A DNA stretch of 64,000 nucleotides, taken from Micrasema longulum. Its lineage: Eukaryota; Arthropoda; Insecta; Trichoptera; Brachycentridae. The stretch lies in assembly GCA_022494885.1 (NCBI GenBank), contig JAGVSM010001286.1, positions 1-64,000 of the forward strand. Reading direction: 5' to 3'. The notes under the pieces are model-generated. The model did no database searches and was not told the DNA's origin. It saw nothing but the letters and a program-made list of their open reading frames with translations. The translations under genes and the position numbers were made by a program. This document shows, in pieces, positions 50,835 through 61,918 of the stretch (position 1 is the first letter of the stretch; the number at the start of each line of letters is the position of its first letter).

Positions 50835-51795
50835 AGGGGCGAACCGTGTATTGAAGCAATTTGGCTATCTATAATAATGTTTTACGGTTACTTTATTTAC
50901 AGAAAAACAAACAAACAATTACTATCTTTATATATATATTTTTTCTGTACGTGTGATGTCACTGAACTTCTTCTAAACGGCTCAACCGATTTACGTGCGG
51001 TTTTCATTGAAATGTGGATCTTTGAGCTGCGCGTGTTCGTAAATTATAAAATTTTCAATCGAATCTGTAAAAAAAAGTTAAAATATAAATCTTTTTTTCA
51101 TCGACCTACCAGGGTTGCATTCGACGAGAATGCTCAAACAGAAAAAATGAATTTAAGGATATTGTTTTTTGTCTTTAAAAAAGTTTGTTTTTGAATGTTT
51201 ACAAACAACATTCACTTTTTATGGATTCTAATCAGAGCTTACATACCTTATAATTTCTTCCCATTTATTTCTTTTTTACTGGATTTTTGGTAATACTAAA
51301 ATCATATTAACTGACATTCCATACATTTTTTCAAATCGAATTCCCACTTAAAGTGCCGAGTTCGACATTTGCAAAAATAATTCTATAAGTGAAAATTAAC
51401 CATTTTATTTTTGGAATTCAACTATAGTCAAGTACCTCAGTACCTACTTCAATTCAATATTTGAATAGTAATTATTTTTAGTTTTGGAATTCAATCATAA
51501 ACAAGAACCTGGGTGCGCTTATCAATGAAAAGTATTTCTTCGTGGTAATAGCAGGCAAGAAAATGTTCGGGCAGGACAACATATGTCGGGTCCGCTAGTT
51601 TCTTATATATCATTGCCACTATTTGGTATTTTTTCCAAATATTAATAAAAATATTTTTTAATAAAGCCTGCCCAGCGCCAGCAATGGACCGAGGAACTAG
51701 CCGATTACTCCAGCTTATTTCTTCATGCAAATAAGTGTACTATATTTCGAACACCTTAAACCCAGTGGCGGGATTTTCCTCCTAGAGTAAACTTG
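50835..51795 (-). repeat. Rep-H copy split by a Helitron
   Basis: Left piece 50835-50924 (CAGGGGCGAACCGTGTATTG, ATTTACAGAAAAACAAAC) and right piece 51599-51795 (GAACTAGCCGATTACTCCAG, CCTCCTAGAGTAAACTTGCA). Together one reversed Rep-H. Confidence 0.65.
50925..51598 (+). mobile_element. Non-autonomous Helitron, 674 bp
   Basis: Starts TC (TCTTTATATATATATTTTTT) after an A and ends CTAG before a T, i.e. inserted between A and T with no duplication. The 3' end has GGAC ... GTCC pairing just before CGCTAG. The 5' region holds CACTGAACTTCTTCTAAACG, a sequence I associate with arthropod Helitron ends. The 105-codon frame over its left part is not Rep/Hel. Confidence 0.68.
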
Positions 51796-52019
51796 CAGAT
51801 TACTCAAATTCTTTGAAGATTCTTGATTCGGAAAACAGTATTTCAAACATTATTTCTTAAGGACTATTTTTCTTTGAGATGATATTTTCGACATATGACT
51901 CGCAACACGATTTCTCACTTTTTTAGTTTATATGTATGCTTATTTTCTGTATGCAATAAGTTTATATAATTTATGTATGTATTTTTAGTTTTTTATCGAT
52001 TTAATTTTTTAAGATCGTC
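51796..52019. other. Continuation of Rep-H relative
   Basis: 51800-51895 still matches, reversed, the sequence upstream of Rep-H at 24850-24945 (CAAGAATCTTCA region); the rest is AT-rich. Confidence 0.4.
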
Positions 52020-52440
52020 GTGACTTTTTCATTTATTTTTACTTTGTTTTTATCTTAATAAATATGTTTTGTTTACTGGATACATTTACCTTTTTTTTAT
52101 TACATTTTTAACTTTATTTTTTACTATTATTTTTTTTCTCTTTCTACTCGGTATTTCGCTATGTTTTTACAATATGCTTTTTGCTATACACATTATTTTT
52201 TTTTACTATGACTTTAAATATGTTTCTTACTATGTATGCTGTTTTTACTTCGCATTTTACTGGATTTGAGAATATTTTTTTAAAATATATTTTTTAGTTT
52301 TTATGTTTTTAAAAATGTTTTCACTACATTTTTTAATATGTTTTTGTTTAATTTTTTACTCTGTTTTTACTATGTTTTTATTCCACTTTTTACCATGTTC
52401 TTTTAATATCTTTCTAACTGTTCCTATATATTTAATAAAA
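52020..52440. repeat. T-rich degenerate tandem repeat
   Basis: Strongly strand-asymmetric. Variants of TTTTTACTATG recur about ten times at irregular spacing. The 66-codon frame through it is low complexity. Confidence 0.5.
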
Positions 52441-52479
52441 TGAAAAACAGTGTTTATTAAAATTTTGAAAATAAACAAA

Positions 52480-52660
52480 GGAACGTGGGCTATAAAGAGT
52501 CCACTGGGTGCAGTCAACGCCCAGTTTAGTCCAGTTCAGTCAGTCAGTTTCAGCATGTAGTTCAAGTGCAGTTACTTCAACTCCTCGTCGTCGTAACAAT
52601 CGCGCGTCACAATCCATTTTTTATTCGCCATGTAATAAATAACCCCGTGTCTTCTGTTGT
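52480..52660 (+). promoter_or_regulatory. Possible solo-LTR fragment
   Basis: GGGCTATAAAGAG resembles a TATA box, and downstream AATAAATAACC followed by TGTCTTCTGTTGTACA recalls an LTR R/U5 end. No internal retroviral-type genes and no second copy were found. Low certainty. Confidence 0.22.
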
Positions 52661-52878
52661 ACAAACATAGGGAAAATGGTGAATGTTGCACAGTGTGTAA
52701 AGTGGCCCCTTAAACAGGCCAATGACAGGTCACAAGTCCTGTAAATGCCTAGACTTCTATATTTCCTTCATTACAACATTATCCATCCCCGTTGTAATTT
52801 GCTGATCTTAGTGACTCCCTATGAGACAAAATCCGGTATTTTGTCTACAAACATTTGGACAAACTCAAAACATTTTAA
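52661..52878 (-). repeat. FBR reversed copy
   Basis: ACATAGGGAAAATGGTGAAT, CAGTGTGTAAAGTGGCCCCT, AATGCCTAGACTTCTATAT, then head TACAAACATTTGGACAAACT ending AAAACATTTT. Confidence 0.75.
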
Positions 52879-53277
52879 TAGTAGTATTTTTTAATGAAAA
52901 AAAAGGTAATTCGTTGAGTACTTTTTATCAGCCAGTACCGCGCAAAAAAAGCGCAAAATAAAGAAATTTGGCGCCAAAAACCAACCGCTACACTTAAATG
53001 TAATGGCGGGAAGGAGATATAAAGTACCTTATATTCTGCGGCTTCGGGCAACAGGAGACAAAGTTAACTTTCAAAATTAAGTTTAAAAAACTGTGAAAAA
53101 AGGAAATAAAAAACATTTTAAGAAGTTTGGAGGTAAGAGAAATGTAAACGCGTGTGTGTTGTAGCGTGTTCTATTAATGACTGGATGTGACCTCTCTGAC
53201 ATCAGCGTGAAAACATTGACACATAAGTTAAAAGTAGTGACACAAAAACGTACCAATATTTACTAAGTATTGTTTTA
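52879..53277. other. No feature seen
   Basis: No repeat match or coding sense. Confidence 0.35.
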
Positions 53278-53425
53278 CTAGGGTTGCATTCATACTTGGT
53301 ATATAAAAAAATGTATTTTAACGTAAAAAATTAACATTAGTTTTTGGTGGATCCCTATCAGGTTTTTTTATTAAATTCCTTATAATTCGACACATTTATT
53401 CCTTTTTACTGGATTTTTAGGAATG
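53278..53425 (+). repeat. Helitron-related fragment
   Basis: TAGGGTTGCATTC and TTTTTACTGGATTTTTAGG correspond, in the same order, to segments at about 51108 and 51280 inside the Helitron. Diverged. Confidence 0.4.
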
Positions 53426-53430
53426 AAAAT

Positions 53431-53613
53431 GAAACAATGTTTGAGTATGTCCAAATGCTTGCAGACTGGCTGGATTTTCTCCCTAGGGAGTTGTTCATAT
53501 TTAAATTTATTTCAACAGAGAGGGAAAACGTTATTGAGAAGGGAATATGGAAGTCTAGGCATTTACAGGGCCTATTACCTGTCATTTGCTGGTTTAAGTG
53601 GCCAGTAATAATA
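53431..53613 (+). repeat. FBR head, arm and start of body
   Basis: ACAATGTTTGAGTATGTCCA, GGCTGGATTTTCTCCCTAGG, CAACAGAGAGGGAAAACG, GGAATATGGAAGTCTAGG, ending at AAGTGGCC. It shows the unmutated form of the arm. Confidence 0.78.
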
Positions 53614-53794
53614 GGTATGACGTCTTTACCTTCTCATCATAATCGAGGCCCTGGGTGGTTGAATCCAGCGCGTTTAATGTTATAATAACTTATATTTAAT
53701 ATAAGTTACCAAAAAAAAAAATTGGTACACTTCCACGTATTCATTTGACCAATTACTGGCACTTTCACCCTCTAATGGGCATCTTTAGAATGGT

Positions 53795-54290
53795 CTATTC
53801 ATTTATTTATATATACGCCCAATTGGCACTTTTAAGGACATGTATTCATAGAAAATTATTATAAAAGAATGTACAAAGACACAATGGTATATATTAGACT
53901 TTGTGGGAGTGGAAGCGGGAGAGAGGTGTTTATAATTGAATTTGATTCAGTGATCGTTTAAAAGAAGACAACTTGTTATCAAAGAAATCAAGGCTGGTAT
54001 GTTTGTTGGCAGACCTGAGAATTCTGGGCATAGGGGAATGGAAACCATAGTTAATTCTATGGTTATCTGTATGAAAGAGTAGGTTCTGTCTGGGGTTTCT
54101 AGTTGGGATATTTAATTTTATATTACTCAGTAGTTCAGGCGCATCAAAGAGTGAGTCAAGAATTTTTAATAGGACTAGAAGGTCGGATTTATTTCGACGG
54201 TCTTGAAGAGAAGATATATTTAAGCTAGTTTCTAACTCATTATACGTATATTGGTCTCTGGAGAAGCCCAACCGCCAGCCTATCTTCGTC
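53795..54290 (-). mobile_element. Jockey/CR1-like LINE C-terminus
   Basis: A 113-codon minus frame: MGFSRDQYTYNELETSLNIS, SLQDRRNKSDLLVLLKILDS, LFDAPELLSNIKLNIPTRNP, RINYGFHSPMPRILRSAN, LDFFDNKLSSFKRSLNQ. Related to J1 in layout but a separate family. The UTR ends with TATTTA repeats at about 53797. Confidence 0.75.
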
Positions 54291-54694
54291 TATAAAATAT
54301 AAATTATTACACTCGTATCATTACTATGAAATTCCATAAAAAAATTATAAATATAAATTTTAATCAAACAAGCCTGTTTAATTTTATTAAATTAAATTTT
54401 CCGTAGCCTTGAACATCCCCATTATACCTGTGTCAGATTAAATAGTCTAGAGAAATATGCACTGAGTTTTCAGTCAAGGAATTTTTAAAAATCACGTAAA
54501 TATTTAATAGACCCCTTTATCCCAAGGCTTTACCAGCTAAAAAGCTTCATATAAGGCGGATGGTTGAATAAAGCCAAATTGATTTCCCTGAAATATATCT
54601 CGCGCTGAAACTGAAAACGTTTTCAGTTAAACATTACGTTTTCTTTGGCAGTATTTACCTGCTTCGTTAGCAACCGTACTGCGGGCAAACGCCC
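54291..54694. other. No feature seen
   Basis: No repeat match or coding sense until Rep-F. Confidence 0.35.
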
Positions 54695-54850
54695 GGGGGG
54701 GCGATTGCAATCGGAAGATACGGAAGCCATGCCTTCACTAGGACGGTAAAGTTAAAGATAAATTCTCTCTAGCGATTACGAAGATACGCTTTCGACCCTT
54801 TATCTTCGAGTTTTGAGGTAAGTATATCGATAGAGTAAGTATATCGATGA
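54695..54850 (+). repeat. Rep-F single unit
   Basis: AGATAAATTCTCTCTAGCGA, TTACGAAGATACGC and TTGAGGTAAGTATATCGAT match the tandem units at 27005. The last segment, GTAAGTATATC, is itself triplicated (54817-54865). Confidence 0.6.
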
Positions 54851-54954
54851 GGTAAGTATATCTAAATATTAAAAAATGCAAAATAATGTTATTTCATAGA
54901 AAAAAACAACCGATTTCCTTCGAGTACCTATAAGAAAACTCCAAAATTGATGTA

Positions 54955-55707
54955 GTTTAGTCCATCAGAAATTTAGGAGTTGTTTTGGACTATAAACTGA
55001 CATGCAACGAGCATATAGATAATACAATAAATAAATCACTGAAATTACTTGGCTTCATTAACAGAATATCCTCTGATTTTACTAATGTCCGTACAATAAA
55101 AACTCTTAATTGCTCAACTGTTCGCCCTCTTCTGGAATATGCCTCCGTGGTCTGGTCTCAATTCTATGTCAATCGCATAAATCACATTGAATCAGTCCAA
55201 CATCGCTTGCTTCGAAAAATAGCGCGGATGCTTGGACTAGAGAGAGGTAATTATTCTTATGCTGAAATAGAGTCAATGTTAAATATTTCTAGTCTACAAA
55301 AACGTAGAACTAATAATGACTCCATATATATGTTCGGCATACTAAATGGTATAATCGATGTTCCATCATTACTGGGACAAGTAAAATTCAATATTCCGAC
55401 TCGTAGATTGAGAAACAATGAAGTACTGTTCATCGATCAGCATAGAAAAAACTATGGCTTTAATTCTCCAATGACCCGCCTTTGTCGTATTGTTAACTCA
55501 AGACAAGATCTGGACTTTTTTGGTTTAAGTTTACAACGATTCAAACGAGCACTAAATAAATAGTCCAGATCTTGTCTCGATGTCCCTTTTGTTTTTCAAT
55601 GCTTCTTTTCTTCTTTTTTTTAATGTTTTAAACTATTCTTTTATCGTAATATTTAAACCTTATAAATTGTATACATGGACAATGTCCGTTAATAAATAAA
55701 TAAATAA
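54955..55707 (+). mobile_element. J1 LINE 3' end, uninterrupted
   Basis: Reference copy of J1: RNLGVVLDYKLTCNEHIDNT, LKLLGFINRISSDFTNVRTI, VRPLLEYASVVWSQFYVNRI, VQHRLLRKIARMLGLERGNY, ISSLQKRRTNNDSIYMFGIL, NGIIDVPSLLGQVKFNIPTR, DFFGLSLQRFKRALNK and stop at 55561-55563. The UTR includes ATGGACAATGTCCG and ends (TAAA)n. The RT palm is missing (5' truncation), but about 195 codons are intact, so it is fairly young. Confidence 0.85.
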
Positions 55708-56021
55708 ATAGATAGCTATCGAGGGCATCCGTGCCCCGCGGTACATATTATACCTTTGAAAGCAAAATGAGGAAGTTTAGCGGCTTTAAAAAATATATAT
55801 ATTTATCAATTAATAGACTATCCTACTGAGCCAAAAAAATTATATGTATTTGCGTCTTAGCGCTATGATTTTTTAAGGTTTTAGCAATTTTAAAATCACT
55901 TGATTTCCTAATTCAGGAATTTCTCCTTAGAGCAGCCATCAAGTTGAAAACACTCGTCCCGAGTTCCGGTTCTAAATCACACACAGAACCGTATTCGTCA
56001 ACCGCCTGAACACAATAGGTT
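55708..56021. other. No gene; short repeats
   Basis: Contains the hairpin motif GGTTCTAAATCACACACAGA at 55969 and a reversed relative of 40340-40450 (GAGGAAGTTTAGCG). No coding sense. Confidence 0.4.
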
Positions 56022-56130
56022 TATTATTTATTTATTTATTTATTTTACAGAAACAAACAGTCGACAATGATATAATAACAAAAAATATACGTTTTAAAGA
56101 GAGACCAGCGAAGTTTCCAAATAAAAATCA
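56022..56130 (-). repeat. Rep-K, LINE-like 3' tail
   Basis: Starts with (ATTT)n, then AACAGTCGACAATGATATAA and GAGACCAGCGAAGTTTCC; reversed relative of 21758-21790 and partner of 4845-4945. Confidence 0.5.
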
Positions 56131-56769
56131 TGCATATTTTTATGAAAATAAAACTTTGTTATTAGTATTATACAGTTTTATTATTTTACAAGAACAATAC
56201 TATAGTTTCGGGAGAGCACTCCTCCCATCGACGGGTGATAAAAGTTTTATATAATAGTCTAATAACAAAGTTTTATTTTCATAATAATTTATAATGAAGT
56301 GTTACGAAGTGAATGCCGATTCAATAAAAAATCATAAATATTAAATTGTGGTACAGCAAAATAGTATGTTTATGTATATGTGTATGAGAGTAAGTGTATA
56401 TGTGTGTTTGTGTGTATATGGGAGTAGGTGTTCAGGTGTGTGTAAGTGTGGGCCTCATTGAATAGCTAGTGGGATCGTATCGCAGCCAGAAAGAATCAGT
56501 CTTATTTTATTTTTAAATAAATTAAGGGGCGTGTTGAATATACCAATAGATGAAAAAAGCATTATAGTTTGAGCAAGAACGATAAAGGAAAGAGTGTTGT
56601 GCATAGTTAGTGCTACAGACTGGCAGATGGAATCAATACTTATTTCTTGCCACGCGAAAGGGGACATTTAGATTAATTTTGGAGAGTACGTTAAAAGAGT
56701 CTACTTTATTATTTAATAATTTATATAAATAGCATAATTTAGATATAGTGCGTCTTTTTTTTTTTTAAA
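56131..56769. other. No gene; TG-rich microsatellite
   Basis: TG-rich run at 56366-56450. The minus frame of 70 codons (56455-56667; ...NTPLNLFKNKIRLIL...) could be a LINE C-terminal scrap but is too weak to assign. Confidence 0.35.
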
Positions 56770-57515
56770 TTTAAATTTCATTGATGAACCCTTACGGGTT
56801 ACAAACATTTATAAAAATATTTCCACTTTTAAAATTCACATTCTACTGTTAATAATAATATTTTTAACATCTTTTGTGAAGGTTGTCTGAGTCTTTTGTT
56901 TAGTTTTGTCTGGTAGTTTATTGTATAATTTCAGTCCGTGGTTTATAAGTCTCGATTGTCCTTTTCTCGTTTTAAAAGATTGTATATGATATTTTTCTGA
57001 TATTCTCGTATTGTGTTCATGTTTACTTCAGTTTTTTTTTCAAGTTTTAATTCTTCATCTACAATTACATTAGTGGCTTATTTATGAATAAATTTTAAGG
57101 ATTCTAGTTTAAAGAGTTCAGTTACATTTAATTGTTTAGTTTGTTCAAAAAGTTCTTTAGTTGATGTTAGATAGGGAAGGTCATAATGCTAACTATAATA
57201 TTTTATTTTGCTGTCTTTGTAGTCTGTTTATGTCATTTTGATTTCCTGTTCCCCATAGTAGTTGCATATAACATATTTTAGTTTTTACATAGGCTTCATA
57301 CATTTTTTTTTCCTTTATTGGAACAAAGTTTTTGATTTTAAAAAATAGACTGGATAAAGTCGCCACTTTGCTAATTAAATTGTTAATATGAATTGTCCAT
57401 GTCAATTGTCTGTCTATTGTTAGTCCTAAGTATTTAACATGTTCAATTTCAGTTAGTCGTTCATTATTTATGTAAGCATCTACTTTGTGACATTGTATCT
57501 ATTTTGAAGGGTGAA
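56770..57515 (-). mobile_element. JG LINE 3' end
   Basis: Minus strand: RQLTWTIHINNLISKVATLS, SLFFKIKNFVPIKEKKMYEA, YVKTKICYMQLLWGTGNQND, INRLQRQQNKIL and, after a stop, further C-terminal sequence. The UTR ends with the AACCC-GTAA-GGGTT hairpin (56787-56800) and a T-rich run (A tail reversed). More complete than the copies at 30705 and 31650. Confidence 0.75.
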
Positions 57516-57689
57516 AAATCAATGTTGTTAAGCAGCTTGAGTTAGCTATTTTTTATCACAGAAATCTAATTAAAATACGGAAGAGAAACCAGTAGATTTT
57601 AATTTGACATTAAGCACGAAGACAAATTTGACATTTAAGACAGCAGTGACAGCACCATCGATAATGATTCGACATTTGAAGTTGTTACA

Positions 57690-57890
57690 GCGCATACGTT
57701 TGATCATATGACGTATAAGATGACATAATTCGCATGCGCCGTAAAACAACAACGCTTTGGGAGAAATTTTATCTCTCTGAAAACACGTATCGACCTGTTT
57801 GTAGATCCGTCTTCGCATCGAGGTAGTAAAAAGGTTAACTATAACGTTTCGATACATACCGATGAAGATAGCGATTGTAATTGCCCCCCT
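57690..57890. repeat. Rep-E copy
   Basis: GTTTGATCATATGACGTATA on the left and ATACATACCGATGAAGATAG, CGATTGTAATTGCCCCCC on the right; same end motifs as 27890-28020 with a different middle. The long minus frame across it is likely incidental. Confidence 0.5.
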
Positions 57891-58690
57891 GGGTTTCAAG
57901 TTGGACTCATTCGTCTTTAAAATCGCATGCGACATCCGTAAATTGACGAGTGACAGCATTCTTTAACCGCCCGACCCGTGCGACTGAAGTTGATCGAAAA
58001 CCAGTCGACTTTATCGCGAGTGTCCTGAAGCAGTCAACATTTGACAATCGAATGCGACATCCTTCCTTCATTTGTCAAACATTTTTTGTGTTATGTATGC
58101 ATTAAAAAATATATTTTGTAATGCACATACATAAGCATACTAAATAAATGAATTAAATTAACTTTAACCAGACAATATATATTATTATTAGTTTTTATAA
58201 GTATTTTATGAATCGTTTTTATTAGTTTTGTCTTAATGAATGTTTTAAATTTTATTTAAATACGTATTTTATTCATGTTTATTTTATTATTGATTCGTAC
58301 AATTTTTGAATTTTATTTCAACTTAAACAACAATAATTTTAATTCAATTAAAAATATATTTTACTCATTTTTTATAAATATGTATTTAGTCAGTGTTTAC
58401 ATGTAATTGATGAAAAATAAGTGGTGCCTATTTTTTTTTAATTGTTTCAATTTTACTGTGTATTCTTTTTTCATTGTTTGTAAACCAAATAAATAAATAA
58501 ACAAATAATAATATTTTTTAGCATTTTAGTTATTTAAAAAATAAAAACATTTTTACGGTGATTAAAATCCACCCGGCCACAGAAAGTAGCTTGGTGGGTT
58601 AAAGTTAAAAATAAGAGTATTTACCCATAAGCTAGTTTAATTACTAATATTATGTATCTTTTTTGGGTGATACCGTGTATGTTGGATTTG
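57891..58690. other. No gene; AT-rich, possible LINE tail
   Basis: 57960-58080 is moderately GC; after 58090 it is very AT-rich and contains an AATAAATAAATAAACAAATA run at 58488-58507 that may be a LINE tail. No coding sense. Confidence 0.35.
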
Positions 58691-58693
58691 TAC

Positions 58694-58736
58694 CGACGTT
58701 TCAGCTACCATTGCAGGAGCCATCTTCAGGGAAAAC
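58694..58736 (-). ncRNA. Hammerhead-ribozyme-like motif
   Basis: Minus strand CCTGAAGATGGCTCCTGC ... GGTAGCTGAAACGTCGGTAC has CUGAAGA (CUGANGA core), a GGCU/AGCU stem and GAAAC followed by GUC. This matches the compact hammerhead motifs known from Penelope-like elements. Self-cleavage is inferred; no Penelope coding sequence is adjacent. Confidence 0.42.
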
Positions 58737-58865
58737 TGTGTGTTTTATAGAGAAATGTATGTGTTTATGTACTAGTAATTTGTACCGTGTCACAGTCAGC
58801 AGTAGGAACATTTCTAGTTTTGTAGGAAAGAATAATTATGTTTATGTACTAGTAATTAAACCAAG

Positions 58866-59168
58866 GTTAATCTAGGAGGAAAAAACCCGCACTGGGGTTA
58901 AGACATTCAAAATATTTTATACTTATTTGTATGAAAAAATAAGCTAGAACAATCGGCTAGTTTCTTGGCTCACCGCAGGCGCTAGGCCCGCTTTATTAAT
59001 ATTAATATTTATATTAGGATAAAAATACGAACGATGGAAATTATTAAAAATAAATGGTAATTATTTATTTGTTTTTCTGTAAATAAAGTTACAGTAAAAC
59101 ATTATTACGGTTAGTCAAATATAATGGTAAGTTGCGCATAATCGCTTCTATACACGGTTCGCCCCTGC
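58866..59168 (+). repeat. Rep-H copy
   Basis: CTAGGAGGAAAAAACCCGCA to CACGGTTCGCCCCTG, collinear with 24951-25253 with few gaps. This is the shorter, sharply bounded form of the family. Confidence 0.75.
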
Positions 59169-59454
59169 TATAATGAACATAGGCTATGGTGATACAAGTA
59201 AATAACTGCTACCATTCTAGTTTGCAATATGGTCATGAGAACGAATGTCAATATCCGACAAAGGCCCTCTTCATAATTTGCCAAACTCACAGTGAAAGCA
59301 ATAGAGTGATATTCAATTAAAATCGCGATCCATAAATTCAAAAATTAAATAAAAGAGTAACTCGTCTATAAACAAAAAACATCGCTACTAAGTATGAGTG
59401 AAACTGACGAGAAGACGAAGGTCTTTAAAACGGTTTAAAAGGAAGTACTTTCAC
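59169..59454. other. No feature seen
   Basis: No repeat or coding sense recognised. Confidence 0.35.
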
Positions 59455-59781
59455 TAGATGGACAAATTGAAGCAATACGGAAATTCAATCATAGGAAAAA
59501 TTGGCGAATGTTACACAGTATAAAAAGAGACCTCTTAAACAAGACAATGACAAGTCATAGGCCCTTTAAATGCCTAGACTTCCATTTATCTTTCTCTAAA
59601 ATGTTCCCTATCTCTCTTGATATTTGATCATTGAAATAAGCCGTGTAAATACTTGATTTCCATATTTCCATTTCAGAAATGTTTTCCATCTCTGTTGTAA
59701 TATGTTAATCATTATAACTCCTTGAGGCGTATAACCCAGTCTTTGTCTACAAACATTTGGTCGAACTCAATAGGAACACTG
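59455..59781 (-). repeat. FBR reversed, two pieces
   Basis: 59455-59615 is body and arm (GAATGTTACACAGTAT, ATGCCTAGACTTCCATTT, ATGTTCCCTATCTCTCTTG); 59638-59781 is a second arm and head (TTCCATCTCTGTTGTAATAT, CTACAAACATTTGGTCGAAC, CACTGTTAAT). Two copies or an internal duplication. Confidence 0.7.
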
Positions 59782-59784
59782 TTA

Positions 59785-59855
59785 ATAGCAATTTGACAAA
59801 CAATCGAGATGACCACTCGACTATTGTCGATTGAGTGACGGAATGTCACATCTTC
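59785..59855 (-). repeat. Rep-L copy
   Basis: CGAGATGACCACTCGACTAT then TGTCGATTGAGTGACGG matches 18295-18365 reversed. It is unusually well conserved compared with its flanks. Confidence 0.55.
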
Positions 59856-60062
59856 CAAGAATAACCCCCCAGGGTATTTAAGCCAAATATACATTATATT
59901 GTGTTTACTGAATAAATAATACGCCCCGATGAATACAGCTACAAATTGCTGTGAATTTTGGCTTTGATTTTTGCTGACTATAATTTGCAATACAAACTTA
60001 ACTTTGCGCAAGTTTAATGAAAGATATTTAAGTGATTATCATACCTCTTTCCACGCCTGATG

Positions 60063-60735
60063 TTTATTTTATTTTTTATTTTTATTTATTAAGGAAAAAC
60101 AACAGTTGTAATATAGGAATAGAAAATATTAAAAAAATAGTACATACATCCAGTTAAAGTTTTTCACAAATATAATGAGAGAACATGTTACATAGTAAAG
60201 AGAAAAATAATTGATTAAATAAGACATGAGAAAAAAAAAGAGCTCTTAAGAAGGTTAAAGGATGAGGAAATAGAGTGGAGGAGTGGAGGAGAGGGATTTT
60301 CATAATATAGTTGAACAATTCAAAATTTTGATATTATAATAAAATAAACATAATTAAAGGAACATAAACTTATTACACACTGACAAATGTTTCATTTTAC
60401 AGTGTTTCAAAAAGTTTTTTTTGAAGTCACAAAATTTTGTATTAAAAATATCTAAATGGGGACAAAGTAAATTAAATTTGGAGCAGCTACGATAAATAAA
60501 CGAGTTTTGAACATAATTTTTTTTGGGCAATAAATTATTAAAAAAATGAACTTGTCGTGTTGACTTTACGGGACAATTGATTGAAATACGCTCCAAGAGA
60601 TATGGACTATCGATTAAATTGTTTAAAATTTTGAAGAGGAAAGACAAATCAGAAACGCTTCTACGTTTAGTAAGGGAAGTTAAACTATGAAAGGAAGAAG
60701 AGTATTCACACGAGTCAAAATATGTAAGAGAAACG
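60063..60735 (-). mobile_element. Jockey/CR1-like LINE C-terminus
   Basis: Minus strand: SSSFHSLTSLTKRRSVSDLS, FLFKILNNLIDSPYLLERIS, NCPVKSTRQVHFFNNLLPKK, NYVQNSFIYRSCSKFN, LDIFNTKFCDFKKNFLKH. In frame over about 125 codons. AT-rich UTR with (TTTTATTT)n at 60063-60092. Distinct family. Confidence 0.75.
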
Positions 60736-60821
60736 ACTGTATGATTGTTTAGGGGAGATTATACACCAGTTCGAGGTGACAGGAGAAACAATGTTGATGT
60801 TCGAGGTGTATTTGTAACATC

Positions 60822-60876
60822 GTCATCATTCCCCCTTCGCACCAAGTGGTGCGTAGGCCACTGCATTGGTAAATCA
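60822..60876 (-). repeat. SINE-B 3' fragment
   Basis: CGTCATCATTCCCCCTTCGC, ACCAAGTGGTGCGTAGGCC: the 3' end of SINE-B with its (ATC)n-type tail. Confidence 0.6.
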
Positions 60877-61140
60877 AATGCAAAATATTTTGAGCAATGA
60901 AATATAGCAGTTTAACCTATAATTCCCAATGTAGACAATCTACTACATACCGATAGTCGGTGTATAAAAGTGATTTCAATTTATTATATTGTATACATAC
61001 CAGCCATAATAATTTATTTTAAAAAGTGCCACCGCAAAAAAAAGTCAGTTGCACGTATTCTGTCAAAAGTGTAACTTAGCTAAAGTTCATTGTTTGTTTT
61101 TTTTTAAGATTTGAAGTAATATTTGCTTCCGCAACATTCA

Positions 61141-61563
61141 TTATTATTTATTTTTTTATTCTATTGTTTTCCATTATAAACTATGATTAATAATAAAAAA
61201 TAATGTGACATCACTGGGGTTACCCGTGCCGAGGACACTTAACGTTATAGTTTTTTAAAAATATTTTTACATTTAAAAATAAACAAAGAAGACTAACTTA
61301 ATAAACAGAGAAAATCTACAAAATGTTCAGACAATTTTAAACGCAACATTTATATGTTTATAATTAATTTATGAACAATCTTTATTATTTATATTACAAA
61401 ACGCACAATAAAAGAACAAAAACATAACATAAGCTATACACTTGTGAGGCAGTTGATTCAATATTGGTTTGGGCGAATGAGACAATCCATTTTACTTCTA
61501 CCTAGCTCCACTATCCATTATTTTATAGCCTTTTTGTTCATTTTCTCGTTACTAATTGTTTTG
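61141..61563 (-). mobile_element. J2 LINE 3' end
   Basis: Reversed J2 UTR with CACTGGGGTTACCCGTGCCG and the C-terminus up to TTTTCTCGTTACTAATTGTT, collinear with 28446-28870. 5'-truncated at 61563. Confidence 0.78.
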
Positions 61564-61697
61564 ACACTTTGAGCACCGGCCGAATACACATAGAATTTAC
61601 CCTGTACCCGGCCCATTTTTGTGAAATTTCATGCTTTTTAAGGGTTTCTTAAAAGTGGCATAGTAATTAAAATACTAGGTTAAATCAATTGAAACTT

Positions 61698-61890
61698 CTC
61701 GGTGTAGTGATCAAGACGCTTGACTCACGCACGGAAGGGTTCGATTCCCGGTGAGAACACAAAAATTAAAATGTGATTTTTCTCAAGCCTGGTTGTTCTG
61801 TAATGTAATGTAATTCACCACTGTAATTGGGCCTTTTGGCCTGTTGTGGTGCCAAAAAAAAAAATGAAAAAATGAAATGAAATAAAAAAA
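61698..61890 (+). repeat. SINE-A copy, damaged head
   Basis: CGGTGTAGTGATCAAGACGC, then a shortened B-box region (GGGTTCGATTCCCGGTGAG), body and A-rich tail with AAATG repeats. The first ten bases of the head are lost. Confidence 0.8.
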
Positions 61891-61891
61891 A

Positions 61892-61918
61892 TCAACAATC
61901 ATTGAGTATGTCCAAATA
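61892..61918 (+). repeat. FBR head scrap
   Basis: CAACAATCATTGAGTATGTC then CAAATAAAG, next to the SINE-A tail. Confidence 0.45.

Noticed and set aside
50877..51194. 105-codon plus frame as a host gene
   Set aside because: It spans the Rep-H/Helitron junction and most of it is non-coding Helitron sequence.
52069..52269. 66-residue hydrophobic frame resembling a membrane protein
   Set aside because: It lies in the T-rich degenerate repeat; phenylalanine and leucine richness follows from T-rich codons.
52480..52660. Confident solo LTR
   Set aside because: TATA-like and poly-A-like motifs alone are weak; no matching second LTR or TG...CA boundaries with a duplication were seen. Kept only as a low-confidence feature.
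57570..57959. 129-codon minus frame as a gene
   Set aside because: It crosses the Rep-E repeat, has no coding signature and no splice context.
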